Shown: piece after piece, positions 8,001-16,924 of the stretch
How positions within the stretch are numbered: the stretch's first letter is position 1
Layout: each line of letters begins with the position of its first letter
Origin: an uncultured Coleofasciculus sp.
GTDB taxonomy: Bacteria > Cyanobacteriota > Cyanobacteriia > Cyanobacteriales > Coleofasciculaceae
Reading direction: 5' to 3'
Assembly (NCBI GenBank): GCA_937127375.1
Contig: CAKZMA010000093.1
Location: 1-36,926, forward strand
DNA length: 36,926 nt
Notes under the pieces: model-generated
Told to the model about the DNA's origin: nothing
Seen by the model: the letters and a program-made list of their open reading frames with translations, nothing else
The model's database searches: none
Made by a program: the position numbers and the translations under genes

Positions 8001-10588
8001 ATTCTGCCCAAATACTCCAGGATTCCATCGGCGCGGTAGCGTACTAAATCCCCAGTTTTGTATACCCTGGTGGGCTGAGCATCCTCTCTACCCCAAAGGT
8101 CTATCATCACAAACTTCTCTGTCGTCAGTTCTACCCGATGCCAATACCCCCGGGCTAAACCGACACCGCCAATATACAATTCTCCAGGAACGCCGATAGG
8201 AACGGGCTGCTGATAGGAGTCAAGAACGTAAAATTCCGTATTCGCAATCGGGCGACCGATGGCAACAATACCCTGACCCTCTTGAGACTTAACCTTATAG
8301 GCGGCTGACCAGACAGTTGTTTCCGTCGGACCATATAAGTTCCAGACATCCGTATCCCGTGCGAGCAACTGATTGGCGAGTTCACAGGATAACGCCTCAC
8401 CACCGCACAGGATTTTCAGGGGAGAATGCTGCTGCCATCCCGCCGCTAATAACAGCCGCCAGGTTGCAGGTGTGGCTTGCATAACAGTGGCTTGGGTCTG
8501 GGCTAACTGCTGTGATAACTGGATGCCGTTAGCGGCACTATCACGAGGGAGAATAATCACCTTTGCCCCTAGGATTAAAGGCAGATAAAGTTCCAACGCG
8601 GCAATATCAAAGGAGAGTGTCGTTACCGATAAGAGACTATCAGTCTGACTCAACCCCAGCGTCTGACCCATGGCGGTGAGAAAATTAACTAAGGCACGGT
8701 GGGTAATTTCTACACCTTTGGGTTTGCCCGTCGAGCCGGAGGTGTAGATGATATAGGCGAGGTTGTCGGGGGTTGACTGGTTCGGGCAAGGCTGATGACT
8801 GGCTTCACTAATACCCTCCCAGTCGGCATCTAGACAGACAACCGATGCTTGATGGTTCGGTAACGTAGCGATCAAGTTTTCCTGAGTGAGCAGCACTGAA
8901 ACCTGGGCATCGGCGAGCATGAAAGCTAAACGCTCTTGGGGATAGGCGGGATCTAAAGGAACATACGCTCCACCCGCTTTGAGGATACCCAATAATCCCA
9001 CAACCATCTCAATTGAGCGCTCAATGCAAATCCCCACCAAGACTTCGGGTTTGACACCCAATGTTTTCAGGTAATGTGCCAGTTGATTGGCTCTTTGGTT
9101 GAGTTGTCGGTAAGTCAGTTGCTGGTCTGCAAAGACGACTGCCACAGCATCGGGGGTTTTTGAGGCTTGCGCTTCAAACAGTTGACCAAGACACTGATGC
9201 TGGGGATAGTCCCGCTGCGTCTGATTCCACTCACCCCACAGCTTTGTCCGTTCGGCGTCTGTTAAGAGGGGTAAGGCTTTGAGGGGTGTCTGGGGATGGG
9301 CAACCATGCCTTGCAGCAGGGTTTGGAGATGCCCCAGCATTCGGCGAATGGTATCCTGGTCAAAGCGATGGCGATCATACGAGAGGATGAATCCTAATTC
9401 AACACCGGGTATAGCGATCGCGGTTAAGGGATAGTTGGTGGCTTCAATACTCCTAACATTCTGGATGTCTAACTCAATCGTCCATTTCTCTCTAGCTCGC
9501 TCCACAGGGTAGTTCTCAAACACCACCAAAGTTTCAAATAACGGTATACCTCGTGGTATTTCACTCCACCCTTGAACCTTGACTAGGGGACTATATTCGT
9601 ACTGGCGCATCTCCACCAGTTGAGTCTGAAGCTGTTGCAGCCAGGGGATTAAAGACTGTTCGCCATCGATAGTAACCCGCACGGGCAAGGTATTAATAAA
9701 CAGTCCCACCATCGACTCGGCATCCACCAAGTCTACGGGACGACCCGATACCGTGTTACCGTAAATCACATCGCTCTCCCCACTGTAGCGACTAATCAGT
9801 AACGCCCAAGCGCCCTGAACCAGGGTGTTCAGCGTGAGTTGATGCTGCCTTGCCAGGGATTGTAAGGCTGTTGTGGTTTCTGCCGATAGCTTGATGGACT
9901 GTTCCTGGTAGTCTGGTTTTGACTCACCCGAGAGATCACCCGTCCGACTGATGAGGGGGGTGGGGGCTTGGATTCCACCCAGCGTTTGCCGCCAGAATTT
10001 CTCAGCTTTAGCTAAATCCTGTTGCTGTAACCAAGCAATGTAATCGCCATAGGCTCTACTCGATACTAAGGGCAATGTTTGACCTTGACAAAGGGCTTGG
10101 TACTGTTGAACAACGTCTTTAAATACCAAGGCAGTTGACCAGCCATCCAGAATCAGATGGTGTTTACTCCAGATCAATTGATAAGCCTCCTCCGCAATGC
10201 GGATTAGCGTCAGACGCATTAGGGGGGCTTGAGCCAAATTGAAGCCAGACGCGCGATCGCGTTTCAACCAGGTTTCTAACTGCGCTTGCTGCTCTTTTAC
10301 CGCCATTTCTCGCCAATCCTGTTGCTCGAACGGCAGGTTTACCTGTCGATTCACAACTTGGAGTGGTTTGTCAAGGTTTTCCCAATAAAAGCTAGTCCGC
10401 AAGATTGTGTGCCGCGCGACCACCTGTTGCCAAGCGCACTCAAACGCTTCAGGATTGAGAGAACCCCGCAAAGTACAGCACAGTTGGACAAAATACACCC
10501 CTAATTCTGGAGAGTACAAACTGTGGAAGAGAATACCGTGTTGGGCGGGGGAAAGTTCGTAGATATCTTGGATATTGTCTGCTTTCAT
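5009..10588 (-). CDS. NRPS: C-A(Gly)-PCP-C-TauD hydroxylase fusion
   Basis: An 1859-residue protein. C1 ~1-445, HHLILDG at 143-149; it follows the E domain of gene 8, so it should be DCL and accept a D-residue donor. A ~466-960, code D-I-L-Q-L-G-L-V-W plus K, glycine. PCP LGGHSL (~1005). C2 ~1068-1510, motif HHIVCDA: both His and the Asp are kept but the Gly is Ala. After a basic linker comes a TauD/SyrP-like domain (~1550-1859) with H1643 and E1645 in FHNES, distal His1837 in TAHSR and Arg1846 in GSRKIVV. C2 has no A-PCP after it in cis and should serve the Asp-loaded PCP of gene 10, with the fused hydroxylase oxidizing that Asp. This is the same C-hydroxylase/interface-A unit as genes 5, 6 and 8, but in one polypeptide. 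No strong Shine-Dalgarno was seen at this ATG; the start is chosen because residue 1 lies just before the DIYELSP motif. Confidence 0.95.
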   Translation of the reverse strand: MKADNIQDIYELSPAQHGILFHSLYSPELGVYFVQLCCTLRGSLNPEAFECAWQQVVARHTILRTSFYWENLDKPLQVVNRQVNLPFEQQDWREMAVKEQQAQLETWLKRDRASGFNLAQAPLMRLTLIRIAEEAYQLIWSKHHLILDGWSTALVFKDVVQQYQALCQGQTLPLVSSRAYGDYIAWLQQQDLAKAEKFWRQTLGGIQAPTPLISRTGDLSGESKPDYQEQSIKLSAETTTALQSLARQHQLTLNTLVQGAWALLISRYSGESDVIYGNTVSGRPVDLVDAESMVGLFINTLPVRVTIDGEQSLIPWLQQLQTQLVEMRQYEYSPLVKVQGWSEIPRGIPLFETLVVFENYPVERAREKWTIELDIQNVRSIEATNYPLTAIAIPGVELGFILSYDRHRFDQDTIRRMLGHLQTLLQGMVAHPQTPLKALPLLTDAERTKLWGEWNQTQRDYPQHQCLGQLFEAQASKTPDAVAVVFADQQLTYRQLNQRANQLAHYLKTLGVKPEVLVGICIERSIEMVVGLLGILKAGGAYVPLDPAYPQERLAFMLADAQVSVLLTQENLIATLPNHQASVVCLDADWEGISEASHQPCPNQSTPDNLAYIIYTSGSTGKPKGVEITHRALVNFLTAMGQTLGLSQTDSLLSVTTLSFDIAALELYLPLILGAKVIILPRDSAANGIQLSQQLAQTQATVMQATPATWRLLLAAGWQQHSPLKILCGGEALSCELANQLLARDTDVWNLYGPTETTVWSAAYKVKSQEGQGIVAIGRPIANTEFYVLDSYQQPVPIGVPGELYIGGVGLARGYWHRVELTTEKFVMIDLWGREDAQPTRVYKTGDLVRYRADGILEYLGRIDEQVKVRGFRIELGEIETILTQHPAVAETAIALRQDERGNPSLVAYLVLQPEQTLTSSQVRHFLAQKLPSYMIPSALMVLDKLPLTPNGKINRRALPAPDWSQRHPEQTYIAPRTPFEEVIAGIWTQVLGVQPVGIEDNFFDLGGHSLSATQVISRLRNVFHLELPLRTLFESPTVASLADSIQALQESHVHLPPLNPVSPEQPIPLSFAQERLWFLHQLEPTAATYTMPAAVRLTGWLDIQALEQSFNEIVRRHHVLRTNFRVVDGQPVQVIAPTLTLNIPVVDLQGLSATEREAQVQQQATEEAQFPFDLAQGALLRIKLLKLSPSDHILLFTIHHIVCDAWSFGVLIREFTQLYDSVVRQDSSFLLPELPIQYADFANWQRQWLQGEVLDAQLSYWQRQLAGIPATLTLPIQRPSPAIPTFRSASHSFHLSTTTREQLQTLSRQEEVTLFMTLLAAFQTLLYRYSHQKDIVVGTDVANRNRQDIEPLIGFFVNLLVLRTDLSGNPSFRELLEQVRDVALAAYEHQDLPFAKLVEVLRPERNSSHTPLFQVLFVLQNAPLPDLTLSGLTVTPVEINTEIARFDLALFMEQTETGLVGRFKYNTDRFEATGITEFCHHFETLIRSILKNPDTRIDALELMSEAQKQKQMTKQTQRKQVKFSKFKTIKPKAVSLPQRQLIQTRLLQPGQSLPLVIEPDSAEIDLADWSMSHRDFIETHLLKHGALLFRGFNLNSAVDFEKVANAIQPNLFGDYGDLPREGVSGHVYGSTPYPADKTILFHNESSHLHRLPLKIWFFCIQPAQQGGETPILDCRQVYQQLNPKLREKFEQKQLMYVRNYTEGLDVSWQDFFHTTNKAEVEHYCRQADMEFEWLENNGLKTRKIRPAVAKHPKTGELVFFNQLQLHHISCLDSAVRQSLLSLFGEDKLPRHVYYGDGTPIEESVMEEIEAIYQDSQISFSWQKGDLLMLDNMLTAHSRNPYVGSRKIVVAMADLITLS

Positions 10589-10664
10589 GAGTTTTCGTTC
10601 ATCGCTGTTGTGCCATCGTTATGACTGGTATAGGCGTAAGTAGTTAACGTTAACGGTTGAGATT

Positions 10665-10692
10665 AGGGAACAGGGAACAGGGAACAGGGAAC
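10665..10692. repeat. Heptanucleotide tandem repeat agggaac x4
   Basis: Four exact consecutive copies of agggaac. They are preceded from 10649 by gttaacggttgagattagggaa-like sequence shared with the gap upstream of gene 10, so the two gaps carry the same repeat family. Confidence 0.85.
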
Positions 10693-10793
10693 AGTAAGGA
10701 TTTGAGAGTTATTAACATATCTTTTAAGTAGTCGGACAAAAGAAAACGGCACTTTACTAAGTTTTGTAGATAATCCTCAAACCCTTACAAAGG

Positions 10794-10821
10794 ACAAATG
10801 ACAAATGACAAATGACAAATG
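10794..10821. repeat. Heptanucleotide tandem repeat acaaatg x4
   Basis: Four exact consecutive copies of acaaatg immediately downstream of the gene 8 stop (which is at 10827 on the minus strand). Different in sequence from the agggaac array 100 bases away but with the same 7-base period. Confidence 0.85.
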
Positions 10822-10826
10822 ACTAC

Positions 10827-13800
10827 TTACCGAATTTGCCCCAGCAAGCGATTCAGGTCTTTTTGGCTCACGTTTGCTTTCTGGAAGTCAGACGGGGTAT
10901 AGCCTCCAGCGTCAGCAGATTGGCAATGGGCAATCAGTGCTTGCAATGCCTCAACAAACCCTTGCGCTAACCGTTCAATCGTGATTCGTTGATGGATTTG
11001 TTGGCTATACGTCCACTCCAGTTGCAGTTGACCCCCAAGCACAAACCCATTGACATCTATCAGATAGCGACGATTACCTTGGAGACTACGACTTATACCC
11101 GGAGTTGGGTAAACCAGCTCAAATAACTGGGATTCAGAGAGAACCTGGTCAAACTGACCCAAGTAGTTAAATCTCACCTCAGCTTGAGGACGGCTGGACA
11201 AGGTTTGGCTAACATCTGCATCCCCGCTCAGATAGCGCAGCACACCATAACCAATGCCTCGATTGGGAATACCGCGAAGCTGCTCTTTAATCGCTTTGAG
11301 CGCCTCCCCTGGCTGCGAAATCCCGGCTAACGTCAGCAGCACTGGGAAAATCGTGGTAAACCAGCCCACCGTCCGCGATACATTGATATCCTTGTCTATT
11401 GCTTCTCGTCCGTGTCCTTCTAAATCCAGCAGTAGAAAAGGTTCCTGTGTCCACTCAGCAAAGGTTTGTACCAATGCCGTGAGCAAGACATCATTGATTT
11501 GAGTTTGATAGGCTAATGGCACCTCTTGCAACAAGGCACGAGTCTGTTCAACGGTGAGAGCCACGGATACAGTGTCAGCCAATCCCACTGTGTTTGCACC
11601 GTGGGGATAATCTACAGGTAAACCGGAGTAATCCCCTGTTCTGAGCCAGTAATTGCGTTCTTGCTGAAGCTGCTGTGAACGGGCATAATCTTGCAAAGAC
11701 TGAGACCACTGCTGGAAAGAATAGGTTTTCGCAGGTCGTTGAACCGCTTCTCCCTGGCTGAGTTGCTGATAAATCTGCTCCAAGTCTTCCAGCAAAATTC
11801 GCCAAGAAATGCCATCTACCGCCAAGTGATGAATCACGATGAGTAAGCGATTTTTCTGATTCTCCCCGACGTGAAACAACGCCACCCGCAGGATTAACCC
11901 TTCTGCCAGGTTGAGGCTGGCTTGTAACTCGGAGGCGGTAGTTTCCAGGATGCTTTCCTGTTCGGCTGCTGGAATACCAGATAAATCAATCTCCGAGAAA
12001 GGTACAGATTTAATCTCATCCAGTCCAGCATTCACTTGTTGCCAACCGGATGCTGTCTTAGTAAACCGTAAGCGTAGGGCGTCATGATGCTCCATCAAGT
12101 GCTGCACCGCTTGCTTGAGGAGGTCAGGACGAATAGATTGTTGTACCTCTAACAGTAGCGCTTGGTTCCAGTGATGCCTATCATCAAGTTTCTGCTCAAA
12201 GAACCAATGCTGAATTGGTGTTAGGGGAATCGCACCCGTCACGGGTTCCTGTTGAGCGTGAAGGGTGGCAGTTGTTTCAGCAACTGCGGCTAATCCGGCT
12301 ATCGTGGGAGACTCAAACAGTTGGGGAGGAGTCAGTTGTAAGCCTGCTTGATTCACTCTGGAGACAATCTGAATACTCAGGATAGAATCGCCCCCTAATT
12401 CAAAGAAATTATCATAAATGCTGATGCGATCGCGTCCCAGGACTTGCCCCCAAATCTTGGCAATGGTTTCCTCAACAGGAGTGCGAGGAGCGACAAATCG
12501 CCCTTCCATCTCTGGTTTAACGCTATCGGGGTCAGGTAGCCCTTGACGGTCTATTTTACCGTTGGGGGTAAGAGGTAGGGCTTTCAGGGGTACATAAGCG
12601 GAAGGGATCATATAGTCGGGCAATTGCTGCTTCAGAAAATCCCGAAGTTGATTAATCCGTACTGACTCCTGACTGGGAACAATATAAGCCACCAAGCGTT
12701 TATGGTTCAATTCGTCTTCCTGTGCCAAGACAATGGCATTTTGGATAGCCGGATGTTGAGTCAATACCGACTCAATCTCTCCCAGTTCGATGCGGAAGCC
12801 GTGAATCTTGACTTGGTGGTCAATTCGTCCTAAAAACTCAATGGTGCCATCGGGGAGATAACGGGCTAAATCTCCTGTTTTGTAAACTCTTTTGGCAGGG
12901 GTATCTTCTATGCCCCAATCCTGGATAGTAATAAACCTCTCAGCCGTTAGTTGTGACTGGTTGACATAGCCTCGCGCCACATTATCCCCACCAATATATA
13001 GCTCTCCCGGCACTCCGATCGGGACAGGTTGCAAATAATGGTCGAGAATATAACTTTGGGTATTAGCGATCGCACGACCAATGGGTACGGTTTCAGATGT
13101 ATCCCTAATTCGCTCATGAACAGGATACGTCAAGACACCGACAGTCGTTTCCGTGGGTCCATAGTGGTTAAGGATTTGACAACTAGGTGCATACTCTCGG
13201 ATTTTCTCAACCAACTGCCAACTCAAGGCTTCACCGCCCAAAATCAGGTATTTTCGGGGCAAAATCTTCTCTGGCTGAGACGCGGTTAATAGAGCATTTA
13301 AGTGAGACGGAACAATTTTCAGACAATCAATCCGATGGCTTTCACAATACTCTACCAATGCCTCTGGACTGGTTGCGCGTTCCTGAGAGATAACGTGCAA
13401 ACATCCACCCGTACACAAGGCTGAGAAAATCGCCGTATTCCCCAAATCTGCCGCTAAAGTAGACACGGTGGCAAAGCTAGCCCCCGGCGGCACATCCAAT
13501 CTTGCCAAAATACCATGCAAATAGTTGACAAGTTGGCGATGTTCAACCCCGACGCCTTTGGGGTTGCCCGTTGAGCCTGATGTGTAAATGACATAGACTA
13601 AATTCTCAGGCATGGCTGGACAAGGGGGAGTCTCTTCTGGCTGTTGGGCAATAGTCTGCCAATCAGCATCGAGACATACAAGCGTCGCCGTATCTTCAGC
13701 AAACTGTTCAACTAAATGCTGTTGGGTTAAGAGAACCGATGCTTGGGCATCGTGTACCATGAACGTGATGCGATCGCGCGGCAAAATCGGATCAATGGGA

Positions 13801-15422
13801 AGGTAGGCTCCCCCTGCTTTGAGAATCCCCAACACGCCGACTATCATATCCAGGGAACGCTCCACGCACAGCGCTACCACAGTTTCAGCACTAACCCCCA
13901 GGAATTGCAGGTGATGGGCGAGTTGATTTGCACGGGTATTGAGTTGGGCGTAAGTAAGTTGTTGATGTTCAATAGAAACGGCAATTTTATCAGGCGTTTG
14001 TTCTGCCTGTTGCTCGATAAACTGATGGATGCAAAGCTGTTTAGAATAATCAGTTTGGGTGTTATTGAACTCAACGAGCAGTTGATAGCGATCGCTCGGA
14101 CTTAAAATGTCTAATTCACCAATCGTAGCATCAGGTTTTTTGATAACACAAGTTAACAAGGTTTGAAAATATCTGGCTAATCGTTCAATCTCCTGGTGTT
14201 GAAACAGGTTAGCATCATAGTGGAATGCTGTCACGAAGCTATCATGGCGCTTCAGGCAAGAAAGTTTTACTTTAAACCGATCAATACAGGCGTATTCTTG
14301 GTCAATGGAAAACGACACATCAGCCACAGTATATTCACCCGGCTGTTCTCTCCATTCAAAACTATAGGGAAAAAAGCAGGAACCCAAGTTATGTTCAGTC
14401 ACACCTGCAACCTGTTCCCAATTAAACGCCTCTTGCCATTTCTCGGCATTCTCTGTAGCATCATCAATTTGTTTGCATACGTCACTTAATCGAGTGGTAT
14501 CGTCTAACTGACTATCAATCGGTAAATATTTAGCCAATAGTCCTAAGCTTAGTTCCAATTCTTCATAATTTCGCCCATCAAAATAAGTGCCAATAACAAC
14601 ATTGGATCGTCCAGTCAGACGCCAGAGCAGAATCGCCCAACACGCCTGAAGCAGCACAGAAATTGAGGTATTATAGTTTTGAGCGATCGCCTCTAGATTG
14701 GCGACTTTTTCCGAATTCAAACCAACAGGAATCAATTTAGGCTCAAATCCCCCTTTGGTGGCAGAGTTATTTTCCTGAGGAAGCTGCCAATTCGCCAAAC
14801 CTGATAAATCTTTTGTCTGCCAATACTTTTTCCCGACTTCTACTTCTTCCCCAGCAAAGAATTCATTTTGCCATTCTGCAATATCAACATACTGTAATGG
14901 CTGCTCAACCCATTCCTGACTTGACAACTCGGCGGCATAAAAACAGCTAAGTTCACGGACAAAATTCTCGATACTTACCACATCCGAGTTCAGCGCTGGT
15001 AAGCTAACCAGCAATATCTGCTGATTGGGAGCAAGAATGACCCAATAAATATCTAAAATAGCCTCTTGCTCAACGTCAAAAGCTAGCTGATGAGTCGGGT
15101 TAAACAGTGCCTCGATTTGAGCCTGTTGGGTTTCTGGATCTAGATTCGTTAAGTTATGAAAACGAAGGATAGGTAAGCGATTAGCCGTGATGACTTGCAG
15201 GGGAACATTCATCCCCGATAACGCCTGAAAATTAGTTCGGAGAATCTCGTACTTCTCAACTATTCTTTGTATGGATAACTCTAGCTTTTCGCGATTAATC
15301 TTTCCCTGAATTCGTACAGCACATTGAGTCCGATAAACTCGATAGTTGGCGTCTTTTTGCAGTAACCATAAACGCTTTTGTTGAGGTGAAAGTCTAAATC
15401 CTTCTATCGATAGCTCTTGCAT
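10827..15422 (-). CDS. NRPS: interface(C-like)-A(Asp)-PCP-E
   Basis: A 1531-residue module. Residues ~1-450 are a C-superfamily domain (FRLSPQQKRLWLLQ at the start), but the HHxxxDG position reads P-A-L-N-S-D-V (142-148), so it cannot act as a normal condensation catalyst. It matches the idea of an interface domain that brings a beta-hydroxylase to the loaded PCP. A domain ~465-960: code D-L-T-K-I-G-H-V-G plus K, the aspartate code, with D235 near residue 657. PCP LGGDSIL (~1010). E domain ~1065-1490 looks functional: IPLTPIQHWFFEQ, HHLAVDG (~1200), EGHGRE and RTVGWFTTIFPV are all present. The product unit should therefore be D-configured, probably D-beta-hydroxy-Asp, with hydroxylation by gene 6. 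The tail SQKDLNRLLGQIR is a donor docking segment for the DIYELSP N-terminus of gene 9. A GGAG Shine-Dalgarno 8 bases upstream supports the start. Confidence 0.95.
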   Translation of the reverse strand: MQELSIEGFRLSPQQKRLWLLQKDANYRVYRTQCAVRIQGKINREKLELSIQRIVEKYEILRTNFQALSGMNVPLQVITANRLPILRFHNLTNLDPETQQAQIEALFNPTHQLAFDVEQEAILDIYWVILAPNQQILLVSLPALNSDVVSIENFVRELSCFYAAELSSQEWVEQPLQYVDIAEWQNEFFAGEEVEVGKKYWQTKDLSGLANWQLPQENNSATKGGFEPKLIPVGLNSEKVANLEAIAQNYNTSISVLLQACWAILLWRLTGRSNVVIGTYFDGRNYEELELSLGLLAKYLPIDSQLDDTTRLSDVCKQIDDATENAEKWQEAFNWEQVAGVTEHNLGSCFFPYSFEWREQPGEYTVADVSFSIDQEYACIDRFKVKLSCLKRHDSFVTAFHYDANLFQHQEIERLARYFQTLLTCVIKKPDATIGELDILSPSDRYQLLVEFNNTQTDYSKQLCIHQFIEQQAEQTPDKIAVSIEHQQLTYAQLNTRANQLAHHLQFLGVSAETVVALCVERSLDMIVGVLGILKAGGAYLPIDPILPRDRITFMVHDAQASVLLTQQHLVEQFAEDTATLVCLDADWQTIAQQPEETPPCPAMPENLVYVIYTSGSTGNPKGVGVEHRQLVNYLHGILARLDVPPGASFATVSTLAADLGNTAIFSALCTGGCLHVISQERATSPEALVEYCESHRIDCLKIVPSHLNALLTASQPEKILPRKYLILGGEALSWQLVEKIREYAPSCQILNHYGPTETTVGVLTYPVHERIRDTSETVPIGRAIANTQSYILDHYLQPVPIGVPGELYIGGDNVARGYVNQSQLTAERFITIQDWGIEDTPAKRVYKTGDLARYLPDGTIEFLGRIDHQVKIHGFRIELGEIESVLTQHPAIQNAIVLAQEDELNHKRLVAYIVPSQESVRINQLRDFLKQQLPDYMIPSAYVPLKALPLTPNGKIDRQGLPDPDSVKPEMEGRFVAPRTPVEETIAKIWGQVLGRDRISIYDNFFELGGDSILSIQIVSRVNQAGLQLTPPQLFESPTIAGLAAVAETTATLHAQQEPVTGAIPLTPIQHWFFEQKLDDRHHWNQALLLEVQQSIRPDLLKQAVQHLMEHHDALRLRFTKTASGWQQVNAGLDEIKSVPFSEIDLSGIPAAEQESILETTASELQASLNLAEGLILRVALFHVGENQKNRLLIVIHHLAVDGISWRILLEDLEQIYQQLSQGEAVQRPAKTYSFQQWSQSLQDYARSQQLQQERNYWLRTGDYSGLPVDYPHGANTVGLADTVSVALTVEQTRALLQEVPLAYQTQINDVLLTALVQTFAEWTQEPFLLLDLEGHGREAIDKDINVSRTVGWFTTIFPVLLTLAGISQPGEALKAIKEQLRGIPNRGIGYGVLRYLSGDADVSQTLSSRPQAEVRFNYLGQFDQVLSESQLFELVYPTPGISRSLQGNRRYLIDVNGFVLGGQLQLEWTYSQQIHQRITIERLAQGFVEALQALIAHCQSADAGGYTPSDFQKANVSQKDLNRLLGQIR

Positions 15423-15430
15423 AGTATTAA

Positions 15431-15434
15431 CTCC
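15431..15434 (-). promoter_or_regulatory. Shine-Dalgarno of gene 8
   Basis: GGAG on the minus strand, 8 bases before ATG at 15422. Confidence 0.6.
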
Positions 15435-15513
15435 ATTTTATTGAACTGAGTATTTTAGCCAAAATAAAATCTCATCTTTTACTAAGGCTATATTTATCTC
15501 ACGTTTAAAACCT

Positions 15514-16797
15514 TTATGTAATCGAAAAAGCTTCTTTTATAATTGAACATCCCTTTTGTAAGCTAGACATTTCAATGGTTAAGGGGGGTAAGAGTTTAAT
15601 GACTGTATCGTTTCTGCCTACTCGTTCAACGATTAACCCCATTTCAAAACAATGTGAAGCTATTTTTTTTGCAAAACTAGCACATCCAAAATCCATTAAA
15701 TCGATTCCCCATATCATGCCAAGACCCCGAATTTTTATAGTGCCATGGATGGAGGCAATCTCCTCCATTAAAAATTTTTTCAAGAAAAACTCTTTCAGTT
15801 TAACCTCATGTTCAAGGTTTAATTTTTCTCGGTACTCTAATGCTGCTGTTCCTGCAACAAAGGCTAATTGATTTCCCCTAAATGTTCCCGTATGCTCACC
15901 AGGTTCCCAGACATCGAACTCTGGCTTAATTAACAAGAGCGACATAGGAAATCCGTAGCCACTAATAGATTTTGAAAGAACTACCATGTCAGGAACTATA
16001 TTCGCTCTTTCAAACGAAAAGAATGCCCCTGTCCGCCCACAACCCACTTGAATATCATCACAAATCAGTAAAATATCATGTTCATCGCATAATTTTCTGA
16101 GTCGTTGCATCCATTCAATCGGCGCAACAATAATCCCTCCTTCCGCTTGCACAGTTTCAAAGATAATTGCGGCTGGTTTTTCAATTCCAGAATTGACATC
16201 ATTGAGGACTGATTCAATAAACGTTATGGTGTCAAAGGTTTCCATGAATCCATAGGGATAAGGCATAAACGTTACATCATTCGTTGTAACAATCCCTCCC
16301 AATCGCATCCCAATATTACCGCTAACCGCTAAACTCCCTAACGTCATGCCGTGATAAGCACCCATGAACGAGAATATTCCGGCTCTTTTTTTGATTTTCT
16401 TCGCTAATTTCAATGCGGCTTCAACGGCATTGGTTCCCGTTGGGCCACAAAATTGAATTTGATAACTCAAGTTTTTGGGGCTTAAAACGGATTCATGAAA
16501 TTTTTCTAGAAAGTCTTTCTTCGCCACTGTATACATATCTAGACTGTGAGCGATCGCATCTGATTCTAGATATGAAATTACCTTGGCTTTAATGTAGTCA
16601 TTGTTATGACCATAATTCAGCGCTCCTGCACCAGCGAGAAAATCAATATACTCTCTTCCCGAGTCTGAATAGACGATAGATCCTTTCGCCCGATGAAACA
16701 GAGCAGGAAAGCTTCTACAGTAACTTCTAACGTTTGACTCTCGTTGTTCAAAGATATTCAAAGTATCACTTTCTTGTCTTAGAGGAGCAAAACTCAT
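15514..16797 (-). CDS. ectB: Diaminobutyrate-2-oxoglutarate aminotransferase (EctB/Dat family)
   Basis: A 427-residue class III PLP aminotransferase, full length for the family. Typical EctB/Dat stretches are present: NIFEQRESNVRSYCRSFP near the N-terminus, FLAGAGALNYGHNN (~53-66), GPTGTNAVEAALK (~118-130), a PLP-contacting DDIQVGCGRTG (247-257) and the Schiff-base lysine K276 in VLSKSISG. It converts L-aspartate 4-semialdehyde and an amino donor into L-2,4-diaminobutyrate. There is no ectA or ectC beside it, so an ectoine role is unlikely here. The Dab code of the first A domain in gene 5 indicates that it feeds a building block to the assembly line, as in other Dab-containing peptide clusters. 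An AGAGG Shine-Dalgarno 5 bases from ATG supports the start. The symbol names the family; a cluster-specific name would be better. Confidence 0.94.
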   Translation of the reverse strand: MSFAPLRQESDTLNIFEQRESNVRSYCRSFPALFHRAKGSIVYSDSGREYIDFLAGAGALNYGHNNDYIKAKVISYLESDAIAHSLDMYTVAKKDFLEKFHESVLSPKNLSYQIQFCGPTGTNAVEAALKLAKKIKKRAGIFSFMGAYHGMTLGSLAVSGNIGMRLGGIVTTNDVTFMPYPYGFMETFDTITFIESVLNDVNSGIEKPAAIIFETVQAEGGIIVAPIEWMQRLRKLCDEHDILLICDDIQVGCGRTGAFFSFERANIVPDMVVLSKSISGYGFPMSLLLIKPEFDVWEPGEHTGTFRGNQLAFVAGTAALEYREKLNLEHEVKLKEFFLKKFLMEEIASIHGTIKIRGLGMIWGIDLMDFGCASFAKKIASHCFEMGLIVERVGRNDTVIKLLPPLTIEMSSLQKGCSIIKEAFSIT

Positions 16798-16802
16798 AAA
16801 AA

Positions 16803-16807
16803 CCTCT
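16803..16807 (-). promoter_or_regulatory. Shine-Dalgarno of the aminotransferase gene
   Basis: AGAGG on the minus strand, 5 bases before ATG at 16797; supports the chosen start. Confidence 0.55.
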
Positions 16808-16817
16808 CTTAATCTTT

Positions 16818-16848
16818 ACGTTCCTTCACAAAACCCTTGACGTTCCTT
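16818..16848. repeat. Short direct repeat acgttcctt
   Basis: Two copies of acgttcctt (16818-16826 and 16840-16848), with a partial third right after (gcgttc), in the gap between the hydroxylase and aminotransferase genes. Function unknown. Confidence 0.4.
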
Positions 16849-16924
16849 TGCGTTCAATGATTAATTATTTCAGTTAGCTAATCTGTCCCCGCTGAACAAG
16901 GGGTTAGGCGGGTTGTGCCATATT

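Larger units (their letters stand above)
10589..10826. other. 238-base intergenic gap between genes 8 and 9
   Basis: Holds two unrelated heptamer arrays (10665-10692 and 10794-10821) and otherwise AT-rich sequence. No strong ribosome site lies close to the gene 9 start. Confidence 0.6.

Noticed and set aside
13743-14105. Plus-strand open frame of 120 codons
   Set aside because: Lies wholly antisense to the A domain of gene 8, whose frame, motifs and code are intact; a shadow frame.
10827-15422. Calling the N-terminal domains of genes 8 and 10 ordinary condensation domains
   Set aside because: Both catalytic His are absent (PALNSDV and PALCADS), and upstream proteins already supply a C domain for each step.
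15514-16797. Reading the aminotransferase as part of an ectoine operon
   Set aside because: No ectA or ectC beside it, and a Dab-code A domain in the adjacent gene explains it better.
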